NCBI GenBank assembly: GCA_964412555.1
Contig: CAYPPG010000034.1
Location: 1-64,000, forward strand
Source: CAYPPG01 sp964412555
Lineage (GTDB): Bacteria > Hinthialibacterota > Hinthialibacteria > Hinthialibacterales > Hinthialibacteraceae
Length of the DNA stretch: 64,000 nucleotides
Reading direction: 5' to 3'
A model generated the notes under the pieces. It worked only from the letters and a program-made list of their open reading frames with translations, did not search any database and was not told the origin of the DNA. Shown in pieces: positions 43,864 to 51,883 of the stretch (within the stretch, counting starts at the first letter, position 1; each line of letters begins with the position of its first letter). The translations under genes were made by a program, and so were the position numbers.

Positions 43864-45651
43864 TTATGCTCCCGGCGCATGGATTACACCGGTAATAATC
43901 AAGATCGATTGTAAGACGACAATAAGCGGTTCACCGACGAGTAGTCCTGCTGCGAAGGGAACACCTTTCGCTTCGACCCACTGATTACTTTTCGCCTTTG
44001 CCAAGCCCATTTGAATCAGGCATCCCAGGCCGTAGGGCAGAATGTAGGCCAGGGGGAGATACATTGAAAGCCCTACCAGCACCCCCATGCCGACTACTCC
44101 GGAAAAACCAAGTACGCAGCCGATAACCGCGCCACCGAGGATTTTCGGCCAGGGGACGTTGCCACCGGTGACGCCTTCGATTGCTGCTTGAAGTGCTTGA
44201 GCTTGCGGGGCGGATAAGTCTTTCCCGGGACCGAATCCGAAGCTGTGCCAGAGAACTGCGATTACCGCCAGGCAAACAATTGGCCCAATGCTTATAAAGG
44301 TGAATTGGACGATTTGCTGGCGAATTGGAACGGCTCCGACGAGGTGACCGGTTTTCAAATCCTGCATCATGTCGGAACATTCACTGACGGCGACACAGAC
44401 GGCGCATCCAAGCAGGACGGCGGTGGGGATGGAATTGTTGGTCAGAATCAAGATCAGGATGATGGCAATGAGAGCCATTCCACTGACCGGTGACCAATCC
44501 GTCATACCAGCCGATTGCGCGACGACGATCCCTGCGAAACAAAGCCAGCCGGTGCCGACAAGCGCTACGATCAACGAACGTGGGATGCCGACTGGGGCAG
44601 TGAAATAAGTGGCAGCGAAGAGCACCAGATAAGAAACAACAATGCCGACATAGAGGAATTTCAGGGGTAGTTCTTCCGCTTGACCGCTTTTCAAATCAAG
44701 CCGCCTGAGGCTGGCAAAAGCGGCTTTCATGGAGGGGATGGAAAAGAGAATTCCGGTCAGTGCTCCTCCGATCAGCATTCCGATGCCGATAGGGCGGTTG
44801 ATGTTCAAGTGTGCCCAGCCGCTGATTTCCATCCCAGCTTCCCATTGTTCTTCCCCGATCAGCGAAGTGTAATTTTCGATCAAACTGGGCGGTACCCATC
44901 CCTGCATATAAGAGAATGGGGTGACAAGCCAGTATGCGAGGATGCCGCCGGCAAGAACAACCAATCCGGGACGTCCGGAAATAAAACCGGCTCCTAAGGA
45001 AAAAAGGCTGATCGCCCAGATGTTGTCAATATACGCCGGTAATCCGAGAAGATGTCCGAAATCAACCTTTTCGGGGATCAGGGAGAAATCGATTCCGAAG
45101 AGGTATACATCGTTCCAGAGTTTGATGGGAAATTGGCTGAAAAAGTAGACAAAAGCGCTGATAAGAGTACCAGCGATGAGTAAACGGGATTTTGCCACCC
45201 CTGCGCCCGGAGATTTGAGGACGGTGGCAATGGCGACGCCGGTGGGAAAGCGCAGGCGATCGAGGTCGATCATCTGTTTGCGTATGGGGATGATGAAGAA
45301 GACACCGAGCAACGCACCGGCAATGGCCGCTAATCCGACCAGAACCGGATTGAAATCCGTACTCATGAGATAAAAAGCTGGAATGGTGAAGATTACCCCA
45401 GCTGTGGTGTTATTGATGCCGGAAGCGATCGTTTGGTTGATGTTGTTTTCGACGATCGTGCCTTTTTTGAGCACTCCGCGCAGGACTCCGAAGCCAAGAA
45501 TGGCAGCGACGGCAGAACCGCAAGTCGTAAAACCGATGAGGAGACCGGCGTACGTGAAACAGGTAGTCAAGAGAATTCCAAAGGCAATGCCGGAGATGAT
45601 GGCGGCGAGGGTGATTTCCCGATAGGGACCGGTTTTGGGTTTTATGGGCAT
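43864..45651 (-). CDS. OPT-family oligopeptide/metal-chelate transporter
   Basis: 595 aa with about 14-16 membrane helices. Opening 'PYREITLAAIISGIAFGILLT' and 'ENNINQTIASGINNT' are typical of bacterial OPT proteins (IPR004813), as is 'RKQMIDLDRLRFPTGVA'. Members import peptides or metal-siderophore complexes by proton symport; the bacterial ones are mostly uncharacterised. An aaaggaat precedes the ATG. First gene of a two-gene operon. Confidence 0.92.
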   Translation of the reverse strand: MPIKPKTGPYREITLAAIISGIAFGILLTTCFTYAGLLIGFTTCGSAVAAILGFGVLRGVLKKGTIVENNINQTIASGINNTTAGVIFTIPAFYLMSTDFNPVLVGLAAIAGALLGVFFIIPIRKQMIDLDRLRFPTGVAIATVLKSPGAGVAKSRLLIAGTLISAFVYFFSQFPIKLWNDVYLFGIDFSLIPEKVDFGHLLGLPAYIDNIWAISLFSLGAGFISGRPGLVVLAGGILAYWLVTPFSYMQGWVPPSLIENYTSLIGEEQWEAGMEISGWAHLNINRPIGIGMLIGGALTGILFSIPSMKAAFASLRRLDLKSGQAEELPLKFLYVGIVVSYLVLFAATYFTAPVGIPRSLIVALVGTGWLCFAGIVVAQSAGMTDWSPVSGMALIAIILILILTNNSIPTAVLLGCAVCVAVSECSDMMQDLKTGHLVGAVPIRQQIVQFTFISIGPIVCLAVIAVLWHSFGFGPGKDLSAPQAQALQAAIEGVTGGNVPWPKILGGAVIGCVLGFSGVVGMGVLVGLSMYLPLAYILPYGLGCLIQMGLAKAKSNQWVEAKGVPFAAGLLVGEPLIVVLQSILIITGVIHAPGA

Positions 45652-45670
45652 ACAGCAAATTCCTTTTCTG

Positions 45671-46093
45671 CTATTTTATATCTTTTAGAATTTCTTTCGG
45701 CAAGAGTTTACGAACTTGGCGCCGAACTCGTTTGGTGGTTTCTAGGGCTTCATGGGCTTCTGAAAGCGTGATCTCAACATAATCTCCCGGATAACGTATA
45801 ACGGTTGCATAATTTGTGAGTTGTTCTTGTTCCTCTTTGGAAAAATCCAAACGTCCAGGAATAGAAAGAAGGGAAATTAATTTTTCTAGTTCATGAGTTT
45901 TAGGAAAATCAATCCCATGCAGTACAAGAAGAGCTTTGAGATATTTTTCAACACATTGTTGAGCATGAAAACAAACAACATCGGTAGGACAATCTTCATC
46001 CATTTCCAAAATATAGGTTGAGGCTTTCAGATCATTTTCCGCTTTTTGAATCCAACTTTGAACAATGAATACAAGATCTTCATTCTTTAACAT
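45671..46093 (-). CDS. HEPN-domain protein (toxin of HEPN-MNT pair 1)
   Basis: 140-aa all-helical HEPN protein: 'WIQKAENDLKAST' and 'CFHAQQCVEKYLKALLVLHG'. The gene overlaps the end of the MNT gene by 14 bases, the standard layout of HEPN/MNT type VII-like toxin-antitoxin modules. The RNase motif R-x4-6-H is not obvious, so toxicity is uncertain. Paralogous to the protein at 48896. Confidence 0.88.
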   Translation of the reverse strand: MLKNEDLVFIVQSWIQKAENDLKASTYILEMDEDCPTDVVCFHAQQCVEKYLKALLVLHGIDFPKTHELEKLISLLSIPGRLDFSKEEQEQLTNYATVIRYPGDYVEITLSEAHEALETTKRVRRQVRKLLPKEILKDIK

Positions 46094-46418
46094 ATAAAAC
46101 CACTCCTTCTTTTACTGCAACGCGTGGGATTGTACCAGCGATGGACTGATAACTTATATATTCCCGAGGAGTAACTACTACAATGTCTTTTGGTACAACG
46201 ATATCGTGCAACTCGATACGTATTTCAACTTGTTTATCCCGTTTCAAGCCGTCAACTTCCATCACGACCAATAAATCGACGTCGCTGTCTTTATTCGCAT
46301 CGCCACGGGCTTGCGAGCCGAACAAGATGATCCGTTCCGGATCAAATTTCCGGACGATGCGGTTCACCATTTCCTGGATTTGATCTTGTATGGTTGTTTG
46401 TTCCGATGTAGTTACCAT
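46080..46418 (-). CDS. MNT nucleotidyltransferase (antitoxin of pair 1)
   Basis: 112-aa minimal nucleotidyltransferase with the intact site G-S-Q-A-R-G-D then DSDVDLLVV (GS and D-x-D). In this module class the MNT protein AMPylates or otherwise modifies the HEPN toxin. Overlaps the HEPN gene by 14 bases. Paralogous to 48577-48903. Confidence 0.9.
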   Translation of the reverse strand: MVTTSEQTTIQDQIQEMVNRIVRKFDPERIILFGSQARGDANKDSDVDLLVVMEVDGLKRDKQVEIRIELHDIVVPKDIVVVTPREYISYQSIAGTIPRVAVKEGVVLYVKE

Positions 46419-46542
46419 GCTCGTGTATCGATTCGAAAATTAGTCTTTTCAATCAATGAATTATTGTTCATTTTACGTTGAAATAAATATTGGTAAAGAA
46501 TGGATAGATGTGATATTCCAAAGAGAATTGAAGAATATACCT

Positions 46543-47124
46543 TTACTTCAAGCAAGCCAATAGTTCTCGATTGCCGGCAATCAACTGAAAGGATTGAAAT
46601 CCGAAGGGGAATAACGTTTCTTTCAGCGATTGTTCATCGAAACGTTGTTCGACTGTTTTCGAACCGATCCGGGTCAGTTCGCGAGCCAGGCGGCGTACGA
46701 TTGCATAGCGACTTTGCGACAAATTGCGAACCGGTTCGGTAATGATCACCTTTTTCCGTGCGGTGCGGATCATTTTTTCAATAATTTCCTTTTCGTTCGG
46801 AATGAATTGGTAGAGGCTGCCCATCATGACAACGCAATCCGCCGGGGGGATTTCATCGGATAACACATCGATGCGGCGATTGGGGATTCCTTTTTTTTCA
46901 GCCCATTGTAAAAAGCGATCGTTAGAGTCACAGGCAAGATATTCGACTTCTTTGCCTTTGAGCGCATACCGGTATAAAGCGCAATCCCCCGCGCATAGAT
47001 CGGTCACGCTCGAACCGGCTGGGATTTCAGAAGCGACGGCATCGAGCCGTTCATGATAGCAAGATCGATAAAGAAGGCGTAGCGCAAGTTCATACAATCG
47101 GGGGTGAAAATAAACAGGATTCAT
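46543..47124 (-). CDS. Class I SAM-dependent methyltransferase
   Basis: 193 aa. Rossmann-type SAM site as 'SSVTDLCAGDCALYRYAL' (D-x-x-x-G-x), acidic end of strand 2 in 'EYLACDSND', and the post-core 'DCVVMMGSLYQFIP'. ATG 47124 with aggggaaa; a GTG one codon before is possible. It lies just downstream of a GT2 on the same strand (47 bases), so it may modify the same product. Substrate unknown. Confidence 0.82.
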   Translation of the reverse strand: MNPVYFHPRLYELALRLLYRSCYHERLDAVASEIPAGSSVTDLCAGDCALYRYALKGKEVEYLACDSNDRFLQWAEKKGIPNRRIDVLSDEIPPADCVVMMGSLYQFIPNEKEIIEKMIRTARKKVIITEPVRNLSQSRYAIVRRLARELTRIGSKTVEQRFDEQSLKETLFPFGFQSFQLIAGNRELLACLK

Positions 47125-47171
47125 CACAACTTTCCCCTTCAGCCTTCAGTCTTCTACCTTCAGCCTCAAAA

Positions 47172-47894
47172 TCAAAGCAGTCCTTCTTTGCGTAATTGTT
47201 TCCGGAAAGCGGACAGTTCCTTAAAATAGGTGATGCTGTCGCGAAATGGTTTAACCGTCGAAGGTTTATCCCATCGGCGGATGAATAAGGCTGGGATTTC
47301 TTTGATCGACAATCCGCGGTAGTGACAACGTGCCATGATTTCCGTATCCCAAAACCAACCGGGGCTGTGGGTTTTGTCTAAAATCGGAAGGATTTTCTCC
47401 CGTTTAAAGAACTTATAGCCGGTTTCCGTATCCCGAAAAGGTAATTTCAATGTTCGTTTTACAAGCCAGCGATAGCTGACACTGAGAATGTTACGAAAGA
47501 AGGTATCGAGATTCCAGCCAATATTGTATACACGAAAAGCGGTCGCGCCGTCGTATCCCTCTTCCAACGCCAAAAGCATGGAAGGAATGTACCGGCAGTG
47601 TACTTCCAGATCGATGTCTATAAAACCGACGGAATCGCCGGATGCCATTCGCATCCCCTCAGCCACGGTTCCTCCCCGTCCAACATTTTGCCGATGCAGG
47701 ACCGTGTGGGCATGGGGGCGGTTCTCTGCTGATTGTACAACTTGCCGGGCGCTCCCGTCCGGGCTGCAGTCGTCGATCAGGATCAATTCATAGGTATATC
47801 GCGTTTGTTCGAGTACGCGTTCGATTTCCCGTATACTGTCTTCCAGGTGCGGCCCGTCGTTATAGCAGGCAATGACAAGAGAAAGATCCACCAC
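47172..47894 (-). CDS. Family 2 glycosyltransferase
   Basis: 240-aa GT-A enzyme like polyprenyl-phosphate sugar transferases: 'LSLVIACYNDGPHLEDSI', 'LIDDCSPDGSA', 'NVGRGGTVAEGMRMASGD', a D-x-D as 'DIDLEV', and 'DTETGYKFFKREK'. No C-terminal membrane segment. Starts with GTG (two adjacent) after aggag. Probably co-transcribed with the methyltransferase; related to the GT2 at 27549 but not a close copy. Confidence 0.88.
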   Translation of the reverse strand: MVDLSLVIACYNDGPHLEDSIREIERVLEQTRYTYELILIDDCSPDGSARQVVQSAENRPHAHTVLHRQNVGRGGTVAEGMRMASGDSVGFIDIDLEVHCRYIPSMLLALEEGYDGATAFRVYNIGWNLDTFFRNILSVSYRWLVKRTLKLPFRDTETGYKFFKREKILPILDKTHSPGWFWDTEIMARCHYRGLSIKEIPALFIRRWDKPSTVKPFRDSITYFKELSAFRKQLRKEGLL

Positions 47895-47990
47895 AATTGT
47901 AATTACTCCTCTAAGGTGGAATCAGTATAGCCGTAAGCTCGTTTTTGCAAAAAGTGTAAGAGATTGAAAAAGGAGAGAAAAGAGCGATGT

Positions 47991-48383
47991 TCATTGACTA
48001 AATTCTTTCGTCGGCTTCAAATCTTTAAAAAAACCATAAGCGACATCGCCAAGGATTCCGACCAGCGCCTTCCGGTCGTCGTCGTAAAGTGAAAAATTTT
48101 TGTGGATTTGTACGACTCGAAACAGTTCTTGCAAATTCTCATTGGCCGAACAGAGAGCGAACAAGCCTTTTTGAGAATCCAATCTTTTTTGGGCTGCCAT
48201 TAACGCTCGAATGCCTGCGCTGCTCAAATAGTCGGTTTTGGAAAAATCCAGTACGATTTTCTGGGCGCCGTTGTCGATCTTTTGATTCAAATAATCTGAG
48301 AATTCAGAAATGGAATTGGCATCGATTCGGCCTTCCGGCTGAATGAGAAACACGTTGGCAATTCGATTTTCATGGATTTTCAT
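47991..48383 (-). CDS. STAS-domain anti-anti-sigma-like protein
   Basis: 130 aa single STAS domain (SpoIIAA/RsbV type). 'VFLIQPEGRIDANSISEFSD' and the phosphorylatable Ser in 'LDFSKTDYLSSAGIRALM' are conserved. It should bind a partner kinase or sulfate-transport domain and be switched by phosphorylation. No anti-sigma kinase or phosphatase is adjacent. Strong RBS ggaggttctcc. Confidence 0.9.
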   Translation of the reverse strand: MKIHENRIANVFLIQPEGRIDANSISEFSDYLNQKIDNGAQKIVLDFSKTDYLSSAGIRALMAAQKRLDSQKGLFALCSANENLQELFRVVQIHKNFSLYDDDRKALVGILGDVAYGFFKDLKPTKEFSQ

Positions 48384-48576
48384 GGAGAACCTCCCACAAC
48401 AAAGAATCTATCAACATAATCAATTGTATATCATTTAAACGTTGGAGAATATTTTATCAAGTAGGCATTGTAGGCAAATGATTACTTGTTCTAAGAAATG
48501 AAAAAATTTATCTTGGAAGAACATTTGAATACCGATATAAATTGCAGTATGATATTCCTGAAAGGGAAGTCATACA

Positions 48577-48903
48577 ATGAATCACGGTAGAGAGATGAAA
48601 GATCATTTAGTCGATCATATTGTTCGTAAAATCGTTGAGTCTGTGCACCCTCAAAAAGTGATTCTCTTCGGTTCACGAGTTAGAAGTGACGCTGTTGCGG
48701 ATAGCGACATTGATCTGCTTGTCATCTATGATGGAGTTTTATCCAAACATGAAGTAAAATCAAATATCCATAGTTTATTTCCATCCCACCCGTTTGACTT
48801 GGATGTATTTGTCTTGTCATCGAAGGAGATGGAATTCATGAGACCAATTGCCAATACACTCGCTCGAGAGGTCGCAGAAACAGGTATCGTCTATTATGGA
48901 TGA
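48577..48903 (+). CDS. MNT nucleotidyltransferase (antitoxin of pair 2)
   Basis: 108 aa, minimal nucleotidyltransferase with GS-R-V-R-S-D then DSDIDLLVIYD, intact G-S and D-x-D. First gene of a second HEPN/MNT module; its stop overlaps the HEPN start by eight bases (ATGGATGA). Orientation is opposite to pair 1 about 2.2 kb away. Confidence 0.9.
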   Translation: MNHGREMKDHLVDHIVRKIVESVHPQKVILFGSRVRSDAVADSDIDLLVIYDGVLSKHEVKSNIHSLFPSHPFDLDVFVLSSKEMEFMRPIANTLAREVAETGIVYYG

Positions 48904-49300
48904 ATACCAGAAACTTGTCATTAAACGGTGGATAATCAAAGCAGAAAATGATCTACGCGCAGCTAAGAATCTACTCGCAGTAGAACCACCGGTGACTGAT
49001 GTGATTTGCTTTCACTCCCAGCAATGCATCGAAAAAAGTTTGAAATCCTTTCTTACTCTTGTTGATCACCATGTTGAAAAAACACACTTTCTTCCTAAAC
49101 TTATAAAATATTGTAGTCAATATGATAAGGATTTTATCCAATTTATGGAAATAGCAGAAACCATGACGGAATATGCCGTCTTGAGTCGTTATCCCGATGA
49201 TTGGCGTGAAATTGAGATGGAAGAAGCGCTTGAAGCAGTACAACATGCACAAACCGTCTTATCTTTTGTTCATTCAAAACTTGGTGAGATATTTCAATAA
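48896..49300 (+). CDS. HEPN-domain protein (toxin of pair 2)
   Basis: 134 aa from the ATG at 48896. HEPN blocks 'RWIIKAENDLRAAKNLL' and 'VICFHSQQCIEKSLKSFL' align with the first HEPN protein. Translationally coupled to the MNT gene. Confidence 0.88.
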   Translation: MDEYQKLVIKRWIIKAENDLRAAKNLLAVEPPVTDVICFHSQQCIEKSLKSFLTLVDHHVEKTHFLPKLIKYCSQYDKDFIQFMEIAETMTEYAVLSRYPDDWREIEMEEALEAVQHAQTVLSFVHSKLGEIFQ

Positions 49301-49393
49301 CCAGTTTGGGAAATATGTTTCATACCACTCGATTTACACACCAACATGAGATAAATTGTTCACGTGAAACACCTTGTGCAAAGGAGAGTCGGA

Positions 49394-50035
49394 ATGGATA
49401 TTTATGAACAAATCGCGGATTCTATCTATAAAGGGAAACATCAGGATGTCAGGCAAATGGTGGAACAATGCCTGAATGAGGGGAAAAGCGCTTCGGATAT
49501 CCTGAATAACGCTTTGGTCCAAGGGATGGGAAAAGTAGGTTGTGATTTCAAAGAGAATGTCATTTTTATTCCCGAAGTGTTGATCGCGGCGAAAGCGATG
49601 AAAGCCGGTATGGAAGTGCTTCGTCCCAAACTGGTTGAAACCGGCGTGGAACCGATTGCGAAAGCGGTCATCGGAACCGTCGCCGGCGATTTGCACGATA
49701 TCGGCAAGAATCTGGTTAGCATGATGCTCGAAGGAGCCGGATTCGAAGTGATCGATATCGGTGTCGATTGCAATGAAGAGAAATTCATGAACGCTGTGAA
49801 AGAAAATAAAGCACAGTTGATTGGGATGTCGGCCATGTTGACCACGACGATGACCGCCATGCAGCGGATCATCAAAGCGATCGAGAGCAGCGGAATTCGC
49901 GGGGAGATCAAAATCATGGTCGGCGGTGCGCCGTTGAGCCAGAAATACGCGGATGAAATCGGTGCGGACGCTTATGCTCCCGATGCCGCTTCTGCGGTCG
50001 AAAAAGCGAAAGAACTAGTAGTCAGCGCCGCTTGA
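49394..50035 (+). CDS. Corrinoid (B12)-binding methyl carrier protein
   Basis: 213 aa, of the MtbC/MtmC/MtaC type. An N-terminal helical cap (~1-85) is followed by a Rossmann cobalamin domain with the lower-ligand motif D99-L-H101-D-I-G104, then Ser in 'GMSAMLTTT' and 'VGGAPLS'. It shuttles methyl groups between a substrate methyltransferase and a second transferase; the UroD-type protein at 34764 is a plausible partner. No MttB/MtaB-type substrate enzyme is in the window. ATG 49394 after aaaggag; a GTG at 49364 is less likely. Confidence 0.95.
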   Translation: MDIYEQIADSIYKGKHQDVRQMVEQCLNEGKSASDILNNALVQGMGKVGCDFKENVIFIPEVLIAAKAMKAGMEVLRPKLVETGVEPIAKAVIGTVAGDLHDIGKNLVSMMLEGAGFEVIDIGVDCNEEKFMNAVKENKAQLIGMSAMLTTTMTAMQRIIKAIESSGIRGEIKIMVGGAPLSQKYADEIGADAYAPDAASAVEKAKELVVSAA

Positions 50036-50085
50036 GGAGTGACTTTCGGCCAGGGTAGACTTCGCTTATCCTTTGGTACCCAGCG

Positions 50086-51393
50086 TTATTGATGGGGGTG
50101 GATTTCTGATTTACACGCGAAATAAACCTCTCCCCGCAAACCTCTGCCTTTTTGGCCCGGGCGAACCCAAAAGGGGCAGAGTTCTTCCATTACATCGAAG
50201 CCTTCAAAAAAGTTAAACGCCGATCCTGGTCCCTCCTGGCGTTGGGTAACACCGCAAGAAATGCTATAAGGGCCTTCAAGAAGGTTGATCGATTCAAAAT
50301 GGAAAGATGTGGTTCCCCGCCCTTCAATCCGCTCGATATCACCGAAGGTGACATCCGTTGCAACGGTGTAAAGATAGTCACCATCGTCATTGAGAATAGA
50401 CATACCGAAGATTGGGTATTCTATGGGGCGTTTGGCGTTCCAATCGAAATCCACGCGCACCGGTTCACCTGTCTCGAAAATATACCGTTCCTTCCCATCT
50501 GCGTCGATCATTCGGATTCGCTCGAATTGAAGTTCGAACGAACCGAAGCGGTTGCGCTTGATGATTTCCGCCGGAGGCGGCTCGCCGCGGCGGCGGGAGA
50601 GTTCGAAGAGATGCTGCTTGTACAAACCAATCATTTCATACGGCGGCCCATCCCCCAGGATTTCTCCTTTGTCGAGCACGACCGCCCGATTGCAGACACT
50701 CATAATGGCATCCATATCATGAGATACGACGAGAATCGTTTTGCCGGAATGCCGCAATGCGCGGATGTGTTCCTTGCATTTGCGTTGGAAACGCTGGTCA
50801 CCGACGGCCAAAATTTCATCGACAAGTAATACCTGCGGATGCACATGAATCCCAATCGCAAATCCAAGCCGAAGAAACATACCGGAGGAATAATGCTTGA
50901 CAGGTGAATCGATAAATTCTTCCAATTCACTGAAGGCGATAATGTTCGGTATCTGCCGGGTGATTTCCGCATGCGGGATTCCGAGCAAAGTACCGGAAAG
51001 ATAGACATTTTCCCGCCCGGTCATATCCGGATGAAAACCGACACCGACTTCCAGCAAACTGGAAACCGTTCCATAGACGGCGATTTCCCCCTGCGTCGGA
51101 TCGGTGATACCGGCGATCAGTTTCAATAAGGTGCTTTTCCCCGATCCGTTATCGCCAATCAATCCGACCGTTTCACCGGGATGGATAGTCAAGTTGATAT
51201 TCTTCAAAGCATGGATCAACGTGATCGAACGCTTTCCCCGGCCACCGCGTAGGATGGTTTCTTTCCAGGTCGAGGTTTTTTCGGAGGAAAGGGCGTAGGT
51301 TTTGGTTAGATTGGTGCATCGGATCGCGGGGGGGGATTGGTTCATAGAGCATGTTTCTGATTTTGTTAGAAGTTTCACGTTTTCAGCGCTCAT
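50086..51393 (-). CDS. ABC transporter ATP-binding protein, Wzt (polysaccharide export) type
   Basis: 435 aa. ATPase domain (~20-265) with Walker A GDNGSGKST, signature YSSGMFLRLGFA and Walker B VLLVDEILAVGD, as in Wzt/RfbE/TagH. A C-terminal beta-sandwich (~290-430) like the Wzt cargo-binding domain that recognises the O-antigen end group. The permease (Wzm) is not adjacent, so it must be elsewhere. The start overlaps the end of a small antitoxin-like gene by 11 bases, perhaps with translational coupling. Confidence 0.92.
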   Translation of the reverse strand: MSAENVKLLTKSETCSMNQSPPAIRCTNLTKTYALSSEKTSTWKETILRGGRGKRSITLIHALKNINLTIHPGETVGLIGDNGSGKSTLLKLIAGITDPTQGEIAVYGTVSSLLEVGVGFHPDMTGRENVYLSGTLLGIPHAEITRQIPNIIAFSELEEFIDSPVKHYSSGMFLRLGFAIGIHVHPQVLLVDEILAVGDQRFQRKCKEHIRALRHSGKTILVVSHDMDAIMSVCNRAVVLDKGEILGDGPPYEMIGLYKQHLFELSRRRGEPPPAEIIKRNRFGSFELQFERIRMIDADGKERYIFETGEPVRVDFDWNAKRPIEYPIFGMSILNDDGDYLYTVATDVTFGDIERIEGRGTTSFHFESINLLEGPYSISCGVTQRQEGPGSAFNFFEGFDVMEELCPFWVRPGQKGRGLRGEVYFACKSEIHPHQ

Positions 51394-51610
51394 TCATTTC
51401 ATCCTGTGTCAGTTTGCTCCCGATGCGGACTTTGCCTTGTAATTCGGTAATGAGTTCATCGTAGCTTTGCAAGCAATCTTTTTGACTTGCATATTCCATA
51501 AGCCATAAGCGGAATTGTTCATTGAGGGTAGTATGCTCTACCCGTGCTCGTTCTTGGGCAGCCGCAATCAGCTGTTCGTCTGCACTTAACTGATATATTT
51601 CATGATACAT
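51383..51610 (-). CDS. Antitoxin-like small protein, no toxin adjacent
   Basis: 75 aa. The sequence 'DEQLIAAAQERARVEHTTL' and 'NEQFRLWLMEYA' is like VapB-type antitoxins that pair with PIN toxins. The toxin gene that should follow is missing; instead the Wzt-like gene overlaps its end. Possibly an orphan left after toxin loss. ATG 51610 is preceded closely by gaggt. Confidence 0.65.
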   Translation of the reverse strand: MYHEIYQLSADEQLIAAAQERARVEHTTLNEQFRLWLMEYASQKDCLQSYDELITELQGKVRIGSKLTQDEMNER

Positions 51611-51883
51611 GCACCTCAATATCTTCGTGTCTGATGTTTAATGTACATGATTTTTATGCATATTCAATCAGTGAAGTTAAAAAAACGAATTTAAAAAGGA
51701 GTGAGTGATTTATCTATTGTAAACTATGCAATTGAAGCATATGAATCAATCGAATTTCCCTTCCAATTGGATTTCAATTATGCTAATAGTAAAGAAACAT
51801 GTGTTTTTTCACAGGAGAGTAAAATCAAGATGAACGCGCATGTGGAAACAAATTGCATATTATCTTATGAGGAGGAAAGTCAG

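Noticed and set aside
4921..47165. Short shared sequence ttcagtcttctac at about 4925 and 47146
   Set aside because: Only about 14 bases match and there is no palindrome; too short to claim a repeat family from two cases.
49301..49393. Cobalamin riboswitch before the corrinoid-protein gene
   Set aside because: The 93-base leader is too short and has no B12-box-like sequence.
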